Shown here one piece after another: positions 52,815 through 62,359 of a stretch of 64,000 nt of DNA; positions within the stretch are counted from its first letter, which is position 1, and the number at the start of each line of letters is the position of its first letter. The notes under the pieces were generated by a model. That model was given only the letters and a program-made list of their open reading frames with translations, searched no databases and had not been told where the DNA came from. The stretch is taken from the NCBI RefSeq assembly GCF_946151075.1, contig NZ_OX267715.1, positions 248,001-312,000 on the forward strand, read 5' to 3'. Made by a program: the position numbers and the translations under genes. This stretch comes from Neobacillus sp. Marseille-Q6967 (GTDB taxonomy: Bacteria; Bacillota; Bacilli; Bacillales; Cytobacillaceae).

Positions 52815-53954
52815 ATGTCGGAAGATATGAATCAAGTAGAGGTTAGAAATTTTGAAATCGGAGACAAGGTAACTGGACAAGTTACCAAAGTAGAAGAAAA
52901 ACAGGTAATTGTGAATATCCAGGATAGTAAACTGGATGGTATCATTCCTATCAGTGAACTTTCAAGTCTTCACGTTGAAAAAGCGTCAGATGTTGTTTCA
53001 GAGGGCGATGAATTAGACCTAGAAGTATTAAAAGTGGAAGAAGATGCGTTAATTCTTTCTAAAAAGAAAGTCGATGCCCAAAAAGCATGGGTTAACTTAG
53101 AACAGCGATTCCAAAGTGGTGAAATATTTGATGCTGAAGTCAAAGACGTTGTAAAAGGCGGACTTGTTGTGGATTTAGGAGTAAGAGGATTTGTTCCGGC
53201 CTCCTTAGTAGAAGCTCACTTTGTAGAAGATTTTTCTGATTATAAAGGCAAAACACTAAGCTTTAAAATTGTGGAACTAGATAAAGATAAGAACCGTCTT
53301 ATCCTTTCACACCGTGCAGTAGTCGAAGAACAAAAGGGAAAACAGAAGAAAGACCTTCTTCAGGCGATTCAACCTGGACAAGTATTGGATGGAACGGTTC
53401 AACGGATTACGGACTTTGGTGCATTTGTTGATATCGGCGGTATTGACGGCCTTGTTCATATTTCCCAATTATCATACGAACATGTTGATAAACCTTCAGA
53501 CGTAGTACAAGAGGGTCAAAAGGTAAAAGTTAAAGTGTTAAACATTGACCGTGATAATGAAAGAATTTCTTTATCAATTAAGGAAACACAACCAGGTCCT
53601 TGGAGTAATATTTCTGAAAAAGCACCTAAAGGCAGCACTCTGACTGGAACTGTAAGAAGATTGGTCTCTTATGGTGCTTTCGTAGAAGTATTCCCGGGTG
53701 TAGAAGGCCTTGTTCATATTTCACAAATTGCCCATAAGCATATCGCAACACCTCATGAAGTGTTAAAGGAAGGCCAGGAAGTACAAGTTAAAGTACTTGA
53801 TGCAAATGAACAGGAACAACGTCTTTCACTGAGCATCAAGGAACTTCTTGAAAAAGAAGTAGAGGAAAACTTTGATTATGAACTTCCAGAAGAGTCAAAA
53901 GGCTTCCAATTGGGTGAAGTAATTGGAGATAAATTAAAGAATCTGAGAAAATAA
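52815..53954 (+). CDS. rpsA: S1-domain RNA-binding protein (ribosomal protein S1 homologue, YpfD)
   Basis: A 379-residue protein with four S1 repeats (about residues 14-85, 102-170, 187-256 and 273-343), the last two most conserved (GTVQRITDFGAFVDIGGIDG and GTVRRLVSYGAFVEVFPGVE). The B. subtilis homologue YpfD is not an essential ribosomal S1 and may aid translation or RNA turnover. AAGGAGG precedes the ATG. A hairpin GATTCA / TGAATC at 52744-52765 lies in the leader. fni follows. Confidence 0.92.
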   Translation: MSEDMNQVEVRNFEIGDKVTGQVTKVEEKQVIVNIQDSKLDGIIPISELSSLHVEKASDVVSEGDELDLEVLKVEEDALILSKKKVDAQKAWVNLEQRFQSGEIFDAEVKDVVKGGLVVDLGVRGFVPASLVEAHFVEDFSDYKGKTLSFKIVELDKDKNRLILSHRAVVEEQKGKQKKDLLQAIQPGQVLDGTVQRITDFGAFVDIGGIDGLVHISQLSYEHVDKPSDVVQEGQKVKVKVLNIDRDNERISLSIKETQPGPWSNISEKAPKGSTLTGTVRRLVSYGAFVEVFPGVEGLVHISQIAHKHIATPHEVLKEGQEVQVKVLDANEQEQRLSLSIKELLEKEVEENFDYELPEESKGFQLGEVIGDKLKNLRK

Positions 53955-53966
53955 TGGTGATAATTA

Positions 53967-55025
53967 GTGTCTAGATCTGAGCGAAAATGGGACCATATAC
54001 GCTTTGCCCTAGAGAATGGGCAACAACGATTAACAGCTTTTGATGATGTCCAATTTATACATCAAAGTTTACCGAACATTGATGTTTCAGATGTAAGCTT
54101 ACACCAAAAAATTGGCGGACTTTCTTTAAGTTCGCCAATTTTTATCAATGCCATGACTGGCGGCGGTGGTGAGAAAACGTATCGCATTAATAAGCAGTTT
54201 GCACAGATTGCTAAAGTCTGCGGAATGGCAATGGCTGTCGGCTCACAAATGTCTGCCATTAAAGATACGGCTGAGAGGTATACTTATGAAATCGTCCGAA
54301 AAGAAAACCCTTCTGGAATCATTATTGCAAACTTAGGAAGTGAAGCATTACCGGACCATGCAAAAATGGCCATCGATATGATCGAAGCAAACGCCATTCA
54401 AATCCATTTAAATGTCATTCAAGAGTTAACCATGCCGGAAGGAGACCGGGAGTTTTCAGGAGCACTTAGAAGGATAGAGGAAATCGTAAGGAAGGTAGAT
54501 GTTCCGGTAATTGTAAAAGAAGTAGGCTTTGGTATGAGCAAAGAAACAGTCCAAAAGTTATCGGATATTGGTGTCTCCATTGTTGATATTGGGGGCTATG
54601 GCGGGACAAATTTTGCGCAAATAGAAAATAAACGCCGTTCTAAATCCTTTACGTTTTTTAATGAATGGGGAATTCCCACTGCAGTTTCGATTTTTGAGGC
54701 TTCTAATGCTGAAAGGGAAGTTTCCATTATTGGTTCAGGGGGAATGATGTCAGGAATTGAAATAGCTAAAGGATTGGCTGCTGGAGCTAATGCTGCGGGC
54801 TTAGCAGGTTACTTCTTAAAAATATTAATTGATGAGGGAATTGACTCATTGTATGAAGAAATCCTCCTGCTACAGAATGAATTAACCATGATTATGACGG
54901 CTGTGGGGGCAAAATCCATAAATGAACTACAAAAGGCACCCATTATGATAACAGGACAAACCTTTCATTGGTTGTCTCAAAGAGGAATTGATACGAAAAA
55001 ATATTCACAGCGAACGATTCATTAA
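53967..55025 (+). CDS. fni: Type 2 isopentenyl-diphosphate isomerase
   Basis: A 352-residue FMN- and NAD(P)H-dependent enzyme interconverting IPP and DMAPP. Family blocks: INAMTGGGGEKT near residue 62, AVGSQMSA near 91, the QIHLNVIQELTMPEGDREF substrate region near 145-165, IVDIGGYGGTNFAQIENKRR near 205 and GSGGMMSGIEIAKGLAAGA near 258. The start is GTG at 53967 with GGTGAT upstream. Same order rpsA-fni in B. subtilis. Confidence 0.94.
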   Translation: MSRSERKWDHIRFALENGQQRLTAFDDVQFIHQSLPNIDVSDVSLHQKIGGLSLSSPIFINAMTGGGGEKTYRINKQFAQIAKVCGMAMAVGSQMSAIKDTAERYTYEIVRKENPSGIIIANLGSEALPDHAKMAIDMIEANAIQIHLNVIQELTMPEGDREFSGALRRIEEIVRKVDVPVIVKEVGFGMSKETVQKLSDIGVSIVDIGGYGGTNFAQIENKRRSKSFTFFNEWGIPTAVSIFEASNAEREVSIIGSGGMMSGIEIAKGLAAGANAAGLAGYFLKILIDEGIDSLYEEILLLQNELTMIMTAVGAKSINELQKAPIMITGQTFHWLSQRGIDTKKYSQRTIH

Positions 55026-55026
55026 A

Positions 55027-55051
55027 GCTCCCGCAATGATACGGGAGCTTA
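55027..55051. terminator. Hairpin between fni and ypzI
   Basis: AGCTCCCG / CGGGAGCT stem with a 7-8 nt loop between convergent genes; weak T tract, so perhaps only partly terminating. Confidence 0.55.
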
Positions 55052-55061
55052 CTTGCGTTGA

Positions 55062-55205
55062 TCAACTATACTTAGAATCGTTCATGCCCCTTGCTTCCTC
55101 AGGACTTTGAAGTTTTGTTGATCCAGGATAATGTAATGCCTGATCACGGTCTGGTCCTACTTTTCCACTTTCTCTTAGCTTTTTTTCTTGACGGTCTTTA
55201 CCCAT
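55062..55205 (-). CDS. ypzI: YpzI-like small protein
   Basis: A 47-residue hydrophilic ORF: MGKDRQEKKLRESGKVGPDR, then DQALHYPGSTKLQSPEEARG and MNDSKYS. The start MGKDRQEKK and the DRDQ..HY segment fit the YpzI family of small Bacillus proteins, of unknown function. AGGAGGTGTGGATAA lies before the ATG at 55205. It is convergent with fni. Confidence 0.8.
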   Translation of the reverse strand: MGKDRQEKKLRESGKVGPDRDQALHYPGSTKLQSPEEARGMNDSKYS

Positions 55206-55312
55206 TTATCCACACCTCCTCTTAATAAGATGATTACTCAGCGTTAAGATTATTCAATTGAGTATGAAAGTACATATATATTGCCGATAATGGAGATATT
55301 AGGAGGTGTGTA

Positions 55313-55924
55313 ATGATGGAAGGGTTATTTTTTTATTGGATTCTATGGGGATTTTGGATTTATTTAACCTTTATTTTAAATAAGCAAAGTCAACTTCGGT
55401 ATAGATTTTCCGCTGTTATATTACTGACGATTATTTTGTCAGATAGCCGCTTTCAGTTAGGGAGCTTCCAAATATCTTATAGCGGATTATTCTTATTGCT
55501 ATTATCGTACTTTATCTTTAGTAAGCAAAAATTAGGATTACTTCTCTATTCTTTTATTTGTTCTTTTATTGTCACCATCGCTTATGTTACATTTCATTTG
55601 TTTGAGATTTTTGATCCGATTTGGATTATATTTCAAAAAGAATGGATGATGGGAATTTGTTTTGGATACCTTGCCATTCTCCTGCAAAAAGGCTTAAAGG
55701 AAAGGCTGTTAATGATTATCAGCGGGACCATGCAAGGTGAGTTGCTCTATAGCTGGTTTTTAAATAGGTTCGATTTCCCATACCCTATTGGTTCATTAGC
55801 ATATCTTGATGTTTGTTCATTAATCTGCTTGTTACTTGCTGGATGGAGCATGCTTGAAAATGCCAGTACCTATTTTGAAACTCATTTTGGTTTTCAGGAG
55901 AAGGGAAAACAAAAGACACACTAA
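55313..55924 (+). CDS. yphA: YphA, polytopic membrane protein
   Basis: A 203-residue protein with about six hydrophobic spans and a short basic tail. Assigned to YphA (199 residues in B. subtilis) by size, topology and position between fni and der; function is unknown. AGGAGGTG precedes ATG codons at 55313 and 55316, either of which could be used. B. subtilis has seaA (yphB) after yphA; it is absent here. Confidence 0.75.
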   Translation: MMEGLFFYWILWGFWIYLTFILNKQSQLRYRFSAVILLTIILSDSRFQLGSFQISYSGLFLLLLSYFIFSKQKLGLLLYSFICSFIVTIAYVTFHLFEIFDPIWIIFQKEWMMGICFGYLAILLQKGLKERLLMIISGTMQGELLYSWFLNRFDFPYPIGSLAYLDVCSLICLLLAGWSMLENASTYFETHFGFQEKGKQKTH

Positions 55925-55983
55925 GCTCTTATCAAGTTTTCATTTGCGGTATAGGATTAACATTTGCTAAACTAATATGGTTA

Positions 55984-56013
55984 GGCCCTTCTTTTGATTA
56001 GAAGGGTTTCTTT
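55984..56013 (+). terminator. Terminator after yphA
   Basis: CCCTTCT / AGAAGGG stem with T-rich loop and TTTCTTT. Confidence 0.75.
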
Positions 56014-56094
56014 ATCATTAGCATACATAAAGTAAAGCCTATGCTCTTTGGTTTAATAACATAAATTTTAAGGATAGAAAGGATGGCGATTATA

Positions 56095-57405
56095 TTGGTT
56101 AAACCTGTTATAGCCATTGTAGGACGGCCAAATGTTGGTAAATCAACAATTTTCAATAGAATAGTGGGGGAAAGGGTTTCCATCGTTGAAGATATTCCAG
56201 GGGTAACACGTGATCGTATTTACAGCTCTGGAGAATGGTTAACACATGATTTTAATGTGATTGATACAGGTGGTATTGATATCGGTGATGAGCCATTTTT
56301 AGAACAAATCCGTCAGCAGGCCGAGGTAGCCATTGATGAGGCGGATGTTATTATATTTCTCACAAATGGCAGGGAAGGTGTAACAGCAGCAGACGAAGAA
56401 GTGGCGAAAATTTTATATAAATCAAAAAAACCAATCGTACTTGCTGTAAATAAAATTGATAATCCTGAAATGAGGGAACAAATTTATGATTTCTATTCCC
56501 TTGGTTTTGGAGAGCCCATTCCAGTTTCGGGGTCACATGGTCTTGGACTTGGTGATTTATTAGATGCAGCTGCGAAACACTTTCCAAAACATAAAGGACA
56601 GGAATATGATGAAGATGTCATTAAATTTTCATTAATTGGTCGTCCAAATGTTGGAAAATCTTCATTGGTTAATGCTATTTTAGGAGAAGAACGTGTTATT
56701 GTTAGTGATATAGCAGGGACAACTCGTGATGCAGTCGATTCGCCATATACATATAATGGACAAGAATATGTCATTATCGACACCGCCGGAATGCGAAAAA
56801 AGGGAAAAGTATACGAGAGTACGGAGAAATATAGTGTTTTAAGAGCGCTCCGGGCGATTGAGCGGTCCGACGTCGTGTTAGTCGTCATTAATGCAGAAGA
56901 GGGAATCATTGAACAGGATAAAAAGATTGCGGGCTATGCACATGAAGCAGGACGGGCCGTTGTTATTGTAGTAAACAAGTGGGATGCAGTAGAAAAAGAT
57001 GAAAAAACCATGAAGGAACTTGAACAAAAAATTAGAGAGCATTTTTTATTCCTAAGTTACGCTCCGATTGTGTTCTTGTCTGCTAAAACGAAGAAGCGTA
57101 TTCATACGCTTATACCTATGATTAATATTGCAAGCGAAAATCATTCCATGCGTGTTGAAACGAGCGTACTGAACGATGTTATTATGGATGCTGTAGCGAT
57201 GAATCCGACACCTACGGATAAAGGCCGCCGTTTAAAAATTTACTACACTACTCAAGTAGCAGTAAAACCGCCGACCTTTGTTGTTTTTGTAAATGAACCG
57301 GAATTACTTCATTTTTCATATGAGCGGTTTTTAGAAAATAGGATCCGGGATGCTTTTGGCTTTGAAGGGACACCGATAAAAATCTATGCGAGAGAAAGAA
57401 AATAA
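56095..57405 (+). CDS. der: Ribosome-assembly GTPase Der (EngA)
   Basis: A 436-residue double-GTPase essential for 50S ribosome assembly. The first G domain has [12 protein letters not shown] near residue 9, [12 protein letters not shown] near 57 and NKID near 119. The second has [12 protein letters not shown] near 182, [10 protein letters not shown] near 229 and NKWD near 294. A KH-like C-terminal domain completes it. The TTG at 56095 gives [10 protein letters not shown] and the family length; an in-frame ATG at 56083 would add 4 residues and cannot be excluded. Confidence 0.95.
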   Translation: MVKPVIAIVGRPNVGKSTIFNRIVGERVSIVEDIPGVTRDRIYSSGEWLTHDFNVIDTGGIDIGDEPFLEQIRQQAEVAIDEADVIIFLTNGREGVTAADEEVAKILYKSKKPIVLAVNKIDNPEMREQIYDFYSLGFGEPIPVSGSHGLGLGDLLDAAAKHFPKHKGQEYDEDVIKFSLIGRPNVGKSSLVNAILGEERVIVSDIAGTTRDAVDSPYTYNGQEYVIIDTAGMRKKGKVYESTEKYSVLRALRAIERSDVVLVVINAEEGIIEQDKKIAGYAHEAGRAVVIVVNKWDAVEKDEKTMKELEQKIREHFLFLSYAPIVFLSAKTKKRIHTLIPMINIASENHSMRVETSVLNDVIMDAVAMNPTPTDKGRRLKIYYTTQVAVKPPTFVVFVNEPELLHFSYERFLENRIRDAFGFEGTPIKIYARERK

Positions 57406-57424
57406 GTTGATGGGAGTGAAGATC

Positions 57425-58477
57425 ATGAAGGAGAATAATACCCCGGTCGCAGTTATAGGGGCTGGGAGCTGGGGAACGGCTCTTGCGATGGTATTAGCCG
57501 ATAATGGTCGAGAGGTAAGGTTGTGGAGCCATAATGAAAGTCAGGTAGAGGAAATCAATCAATTTCACACCAATAAAAAATATCTGCCTGGCATAGTGCT
57601 CCCGGATTTAATCGTCGGCTATGCATTGCTTAGTGATGCTTTAGCTGGTATAAAAACCGTCATTTTAGCAGTACCTTCAAAAGCTATTCGGGAGGTACTT
57701 GGAAAGATTCGTACGGTGCTTCAATCCCCTATAACAATTGCCCATGTAAGCAAGGGGATTGAACCAGATTCTCTAATGAGAATATCCGAAATGATTAAAG
57801 AAGAACTTCCCAGTGAAGTTTTAAAGGCAGTTGTCGTTCTCTCGGGCCCAAGTCACGCAGAGGAGGTTAGTCTGCGTCATCCAACAACCGTAACGGTTTC
57901 ATCTGATGATATGGAGGCCGCAGAAGAAATTCAAGATTTGTTTATTAATCAAAATTTCCGGGTTTACACCAATCCAGATGTCATTGGTGTTGAAATTGGA
58001 GGAGCATTAAAAAACATCATCGCCTTGGCTGCAGGAATTACTGACGGACTTGGCTATGGTGATAATGCCAAAGCCGCACTGATTACTAGGGGATTGGCGG
58101 AAATAGCACGATTAGGAACTAAAATGGGGGCAAATCCTTTAACGTTTTCAGGATTAGCCGGAATTGGAGATCTAATCGTTACTTGTACAAGCGTACATTC
58201 CAGGAACTGGAGGGCAGGCAATCTCCTTGGGAAGGGGAAAACGCTTGAAGAGGTTCTTGAAAATATGGGGATGGTCGTAGAAGGTGTCAGAACCACGAAA
58301 GCTGCCCATCAGCTGGCTGAAAAATATAACGTAAAGATGCCTATCACAAATGTGTTATATAATGTCCTATTCAATGGGAAGAATGCTAAAGACGCGGTGG
58401 ATGTACTTATGGCCCGTGGGAAGACACACGAAATGGAAGACCTAGTGAATATTGTGGAAGAAAGAAAAAACGAATAG
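57425..58477 (+). CDS. gpsA: Glycerol-3-phosphate dehydrogenase [NAD(P)+]
   Basis: A 350-residue enzyme making sn-glycerol 3-phosphate from dihydroxyacetone phosphate for phospholipid synthesis. The nucleotide site is [12 protein letters not shown] near residues 10-20. The catalytic Lys is in [20 protein letters not shown] near 190, with [13 protein letters not shown] and [10 protein letters not shown] following. The ATG at 57425 has GGGAGTGA upstream; the longer frame from 57386 overlaps der. It follows der, as in B. subtilis. Confidence 0.94.
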   Translation: MKENNTPVAVIGAGSWGTALAMVLADNGREVRLWSHNESQVEEINQFHTNKKYLPGIVLPDLIVGYALLSDALAGIKTVILAVPSKAIREVLGKIRTVLQSPITIAHVSKGIEPDSLMRISEMIKEELPSEVLKAVVVLSGPSHAEEVSLRHPTTVTVSSDDMEAAEEIQDLFINQNFRVYTNPDVIGVEIGGALKNIIALAAGITDGLGYGDNAKAALITRGLAEIARLGTKMGANPLTFSGLAGIGDLIVTCTSVHSRNWRAGNLLGKGKTLEEVLENMGMVVEGVRTTKAAHQLAEKYNVKMPITNVLYNVLFNGKNAKDAVDVLMARGKTHEMEDLVNIVEERKNE

Positions 58478-58606
58478 TAAAAAATTTCGGAATTTCTTAG
58501 GAAAAATAGGCGTCCGATGATGCGCTTTAGATTAAGATTGCATACAATGCATCGAAGCACACACTTGTAGTATGAACCTAGAGACTGGGTTGTTTAGTCA
58601 ATAAGG

Positions 58607-58650
58607 CTGAAGTAAGGAATTCGCCCCTCTTTACTTCAGTTTTTTATTTT
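58607..58650 (+). terminator. Terminator downstream of gpsA
   Basis: CTGAAGTAA / TTACTTCAG perfect 9-bp stem, then TTTTTTATTTT. It lies 130 nt past the gpsA stop; the sequence between shows no convincing gene. Confidence 0.85.
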
Positions 58651-58722
58651 GAAAAAGAACAAACCTTTTTTCTGTAATGATTTACTATGTTATAATAACA
58701 TTCGGAAAAAGGGGGTGTCTTA

Positions 58723-58908
58723 ATGTCTCCAGGTATGTTAAAAATGTGGATCAGCATAGCAGGCATTGGAATTATGTTTTTGGCAATCATTACTATTTAT
58801 TTAAGTCGATATAAATTAAAAGGAATCTTTAAAATGATAACGGCAATCCTTGCATATCTATTTTTAATTTTGTCAGGAATTATCTTATTTGTGGTGTTAT
58901 TTACATAA
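58723..58908 (+). CDS. yphE: YphE-like small membrane protein (DUF2768)
   Basis: A 61-residue protein with two hydrophobic helices (near residues 8-26 and 38-60) joined by a basic turn (SRYKLKGIF). It fits YphE (DUF2768) by the MSP..KMWIS start, size and position between gpsA and yphF. Function is unknown. AAAGGGGGTG precedes the ATG. Probably co-transcribed with yphF, 24 nt downstream. Confidence 0.8.
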   Translation: MSPGMLKMWISIAGIGIMFLAIITIYLSRYKLKGIFKMITAILAYLFLILSGIILFVVLFT

Positions 58909-58932
58909 ATTTTGAAAAATGCAGGTGATTGT

Positions 58933-59643
58933 ATGAAACGGAAAATGATTGGATTATTTTGGATTGTATCCACCTTGATTTTATCAGGCTGTCTATACCC
59001 TAAAGAGGAATTAGCAAAAAACCAAGTTCCTTATACCGATCAAGTAGAAGCTGTACAAACAGCCGTTAACACTTTCCAAAAAGATAACGGTGGAATACTG
59101 CCGATTAAAACAAAAGAAGCAGATACACCAATATATCAAAAGTATCCAATTGACTTTAAAAAAATCTCTCCAAAATATATAGCAGAACCGCCTGGTAACG
59201 CTTTTGAAAGTGGAGGTATTTTTCAATATGTTCTAATTGATGTTGAGACAAACCCAACCGTAAAGCTTCTCGATTTAAGAGTTGCAGAAACGATCCGTGA
59301 TATTAATTTGAGAATCAAAACAAAAGGGTATCCGCCGTATAAGGAGCAAATAGCAGAAAATATCTACTCCATTGATTTTGAGAAATTAGGCTATAAAAAG
59401 CCTCCGTACGCTGTCAGCCCGTATACAAATCAAAATCTGCCGTTTATTGTGACAACTAATGCTGAAGTTTATGTGGACTACAGGCAAGATTTGTATAAGG
59501 TGCTGCAAGAGACAAACAAGGAATTAAAGCCTGGGGAGGATATCCGCCCTATCCTGACGGAGAATACAATGTTTGTTCCAGCTTACTCACTGCCCTATAC
59601 TATTGATGTCGAGAGCATGGAGCCCGTTTTTTTAAAACAATAA
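58933..59643 (+). CDS. yphF: YphF, predicted lipoprotein
   Basis: A 236-residue exported protein. Residues 1-20 form a lipoprotein signal with lipobox LSGC (Cys near 19), so it is probably anchored on the outer face of the membrane. The remainder is soluble and lacks a recognised catalytic motif. Position before spoIVA identifies YphF of B. subtilis, of unknown function. The ATG at 58933 is chosen because GCAGGTGATT is just upstream and a signal peptide begins there. Confidence 0.83.
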   Translation: MKRKMIGLFWIVSTLILSGCLYPKEELAKNQVPYTDQVEAVQTAVNTFQKDNGGILPIKTKEADTPIYQKYPIDFKKISPKYIAEPPGNAFESGGIFQYVLIDVETNPTVKLLDLRVAETIRDINLRIKTKGYPPYKEQIAENIYSIDFEKLGYKKPPYAVSPYTNQNLPFIVTTNAEVYVDYRQDLYKVLQETNKELKPGEDIRPILTENTMFVPAYSLPYTIDVESMEPVFLKQ

Positions 59644-59660
59644 GAATATCTATTAGTCAT

Positions 59661-59703
59661 AACCCTTCTCCTGTGAAATATATTTTAGGAGAAGGGTTTT
59701 TTA
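59661..59703 (+). terminator. Terminator after yphF
   Basis: AACCCTTCTCCT / AGGAGAAGGGTT, 12-bp perfect stem, 14-nt loop, T run. Confidence 0.9.
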
Positions 59704-59866
59704 CGTTAAATGACAATAACATGACAGGATAAAGACAATACGGGAAACCTGCGCCGTATTTTCAATATCTTTAGAAACCCTCATTCGATCAAACCATTTC
59801 AGACAGATCAAATACTATATTTTGGAGTGAAATTTATTAAGGGAGGTAAATAATTTTTAGAAAAGT

Positions 59867-59903
59867 GTCATAACAAGATAGGACAACGTCATAAACATAT
59901 ATT
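59867..59903 (+). promoter_or_regulatory. Candidate sigma-E promoter(s) of spoIVA
   Basis: GTCATAAC (59867-59874), 15 nt, CATAAACA (59890-59897); or AGATAGG, 13 nt, CATATATT (59896-59903). Either arrangement fits sigma-E loosely; spoIVA is transcribed by sigma-E in B. subtilis. Confidence 0.4.
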
Positions 59904-59965
59904 GTCCAAAAATACCTAGATGGATAATATTATCCCACTTTACTCTATGATCGGGAGGGGATCAC

Positions 59966-61444
59966 TTGGAAAAGGTTGATGTTTTTAAAGATATTGCCGA
60001 GAGAACCGGCGGTGATATTTATTTAGGAGTTGTAGGAGCGGTAAGAACAGGGAAATCTACTTTCATTAAGAAATTTATGGAGCTTGTGGTATTACCGAAC
60101 ATAGACAATGAGGCAGAAAGATCAAGAACTCAGGATGAGCTTCCGCAAAGTGCAGCAGGTAAAACCATCATGACGACTGAGCCAAAGTTCGTTCCTAATC
60201 AAGCTGCTACTGTGCATGTTGATGAGGGACTCAATGTAAATATTAGACTGGTAGATTGTGTGGGATACACCGTACCAGGGGCGAAGGGATATGAGGATGA
60301 AAATGGGCCAAGGATGATCAATACACCTTGGTATGAGGAGCCTATTCCGTTCCATGAAGCGGCAGAAATAGGTACAAGAAAAGTAATTCAAGAACACTCA
60401 ACTATTGGTGTAGTTGTAACGACCGATGGTACGATTGGAGAGATTCCGCGTAGCAACTACATTGAAGCTGAAGAGAGAGTAATTAATGAATTGAAAGAGG
60501 TTGGCAAGCCATTTATTATGGTTGTCAATAGTGCACAGCCTTATCATCCAAGTACAGAGACGCTCAGATCCAGTCTTGCTGAGAAGTATGATATTCCAGT
60601 CCTTGCGATGAGTGTGGAAAGTATGCGTGACAGCGATGTTCTTAATGTCTTAAGAGAAGCTCTATATGAGTTCCCAGTTCTTGAGGTAAATGTTAATCTT
60701 CCTAGCTGGGTAATGGTATTAAGAGAAAACCATTGGCTCCGTGAAAGCTATCAGGAAGCGGTAAAAGAAACAGTTAAGGACATTAAAAGATTAAGAGATG
60801 TTGATCGAGTAGTCCAGCAGTTCAGTGATTTTGATTATATTGAAAGAGCTGGGTTAGCAGGTATAGAGATGGGGCAGGGGGTTGCAGAAATTGATTTATT
60901 TGCGCCTGATGAACTCTATGACGACATCTTAAAAGAAATTGTCGGTGTAGAAATTAGAGGGAAAGATCATTTACTGGAGCTCATGCAAGACTTTGCCCAT
61001 GCGAAAGCAGAATATGATCATATATCAGATGCGTTAAAGATGGTGAAGCAGACGGGATATGGAATTGCATCCCCTTCATTATCGGATATGAGCTTAGAGG
61101 AGCCGGAAATTATCCGTCAGGGTGCACGGTTCGGGGTAAGACTTAGGGCAGTTGCTCCATCCATTCATATGATCAAAGTGGATGTTGAGTCAGAATTTGC
61201 TCCGATTATCGGAACAGAGAAACAGAGTGAGGAGCTTGTCCGCTACTTAATGCAGGATTTTGAGGATGACCCATTATCGATTTGGAATTCTGATATCTTC
61301 GGCAGGTCCTTAAGTTCCATTGTAAGGGAAGGTATCCAGGCAAAGCTGTCGTTAATGCCGGAAAATGCCAGATATAAATTAAAGGAAACCCTTGAAAGAA
61401 TCATTAATGAAGGTTCAGGCGGATTAATCGCAATTATTTTATAA
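59966..61444 (+). CDS. spoIVA: Spore coat morphogenetic ATPase SpoIVA
   Basis: A 492-residue protein, identical in length and nearly collinear with B. subtilis SpoIVA. It polymerises on the outer forespore membrane, using ATP hydrolysis, to make the coat basement layer. The Walker A motif is GAVRTGKST near residues 22-30, with VDCVGYTVPGAKGYEDENGP near 97-116. The last residues GGLIAIIL are the conserved C-terminus that docks with SpoVM. The start is TTG at 59966, with GGGAGGGGAT upstream. Confidence 0.97.
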   Translation: MEKVDVFKDIAERTGGDIYLGVVGAVRTGKSTFIKKFMELVVLPNIDNEAERSRTQDELPQSAAGKTIMTTEPKFVPNQAATVHVDEGLNVNIRLVDCVGYTVPGAKGYEDENGPRMINTPWYEEPIPFHEAAEIGTRKVIQEHSTIGVVVTTDGTIGEIPRSNYIEAEERVINELKEVGKPFIMVVNSAQPYHPSTETLRSSLAEKYDIPVLAMSVESMRDSDVLNVLREALYEFPVLEVNVNLPSWVMVLRENHWLRESYQEAVKETVKDIKRLRDVDRVVQQFSDFDYIERAGLAGIEMGQGVAEIDLFAPDELYDDILKEIVGVEIRGKDHLLELMQDFAHAKAEYDHISDALKMVKQTGYGIASPSLSDMSLEEPEIIRQGARFGVRLRAVAPSIHMIKVDVESEFAPIIGTEKQSEELVRYLMQDFEDDPLSIWNSDIFGRSLSSIVREGIQAKLSLMPENARYKLKETLERIINEGSGGLIAIIL

Positions 61445-61808
61445 GTCAGAAAGACTCCAATTTCGGAGTCTTTTTGGCTTTTTTTATTTTATTTTAACTC
61501 CAAATATTTCAAAATGAGTAGTTTTTTGTCGAAACGAAGAAAAGATTACCATAATTTCATGAATTATTCTTGATATGCGTAAATGATTGTGATAATCTTT
61601 TAACAGACTTACGTTATAGTGCTTTAAACCTTTATATAATAAGGTTTTTGAGGGAAAAGTAGTATAAAAATTGTAAAGAAAAAATATTTTGATTACTTTG
61701 CCAATAAAAGTGCGCTGTAACGTATAGAAATAAGAAAAATTGTTTAGAAATGTAGATAAGTAATTATTTACGGATCTTAATTAATTTTATTGGGAGGAGG
61801 TGAATGGC
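61445..61808. other. Leader and promoter region between spoIVA and hbs
   Basis: 364 nt. It begins with the spoIVA terminator. The rest is AT-rich and probably holds the hbs promoter(s): a TATAGT at 61615-61620 could be a -10, but no well-spaced -35 was found. The long leader is unusual for so short a gene. No ORF with a ribosome-binding site was seen. Confidence 0.55.
61449..61480 (+). terminator. Terminator after spoIVA
   Basis: AAGACTCC / GGAGTCTT stem with a short loop and TTTTT. Confidence 0.88.
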
Positions 61809-62081
61809 ATGAACAAGACAGAACTAATTAACGCAGTAGCAGAAGCAAGCGAGCTTTCTAAAAAAGATGCTACAAAAGCAGTTGATGCTGTTTTTGATTC
61901 AATTTTAGATGCTTTAAAAAATGGTGATAAAGTCCAGCTTATTGGATTTGGTAACTTTGAGGTACGTGAACGTGCTGCACGTAAAGGTCGTAATCCTCAA
62001 ACTGGTGAGGAAATCGAAATCGGTGCAAGCAAAGTTCCTGCTTTCAAACCAGGTAAAGCGCTTAAAGATGCAGTAAAATAA
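61809..62081 (+). CDS. hbs: DNA-binding protein HU (HBsu)
   Basis: A 90-residue histone-like protein that bends and compacts DNA, nearly identical to B. subtilis HBsu (92). The arm region is [20 protein letters not shown] near residues 55-75, and [15 protein letters not shown] precedes it. The ATG at 61809 is used because GGGAGGAGGTGAATGGC precedes it; an in-frame GTG at 61800 lies inside that ribosome-binding site. Confidence 0.97.
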   Translation: MNKTELINAVAEASELSKKDATKAVDAVFDSILDALKNGDKVQLIGFGNFEVRERAARKGRNPQTGEEIEIGASKVPAFKPGKALKDAVK

Positions 62082-62116
62082 TTACATAAATTATTGCTTT
62101 AAGCGAATGCTTGAGC

Positions 62117-62156
62117 AAAAAGGTCATGGTAACCTCCATGGCCTTTTTTCTTTTTG
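62117..62156 (+). terminator. Terminator after hbs
   Basis: AAAAAGGTCATGG / TCCATGGCCTTTTTT stem with one mismatch or wobble and a T-rich tail. Confidence 0.88.
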
Positions 62157-62192
62157 GTTGTGTTATAGGAAATTTTTAATTTTCGAAACTAA

Positions 62193-62235
62193 GTTGATTG
62201 CAGCGGAAAGCGAAGCGCCTGGAGCGGAAATCAAC
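62193..62235. repeat. Minimal 43-bp derivative of dispersed repeat family A
   Basis: GTTGATTGCAGCGGAAAGCG then AAGCGCCTGGAGCGGAAATC and AAC. Only the two ends of the element at 24670 remain, joined with the middle deleted. It lies between hbs and folE. Confidence 0.85.
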
Positions 62236-62359
62236 AGTTAAGTTAAACTGATCCTTTAAAAAAAGCGGGCATTTGCTGTTCAACTTTGTCTCAATTAAAT
62301 GATTATGCTAATATGTATGTGTCATAATACTTGATAGAGGTACAGTAGGAGGAATTTAC

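Larger units (their letters stand above)
59644..59965. other. Intergenic region between yphF and spoIVA
   Basis: 322 nt. It contains the yphF terminator (59661-59703) and sigma-E-like elements (59867-59903). A GGGAGGTAAAT at 59841-59851 resembles a ribosome-binding site, but no start codon with an open frame follows. Nothing else was recognised. Confidence 0.6.

Noticed and set aside
52759..52830. Possible 23-codon GTG leader peptide overlapping the rpsA start
   Set aside because: GGGAGG is only 2 nt from the GTG, and the peptide has no regulatory codon pattern.
58478..58606. Possible small gene or RNA between gpsA and its terminator
   Set aside because: Only a 17-codon ORF without a ribosome-binding site was found; the region is best seen as gpsA 3' UTR.
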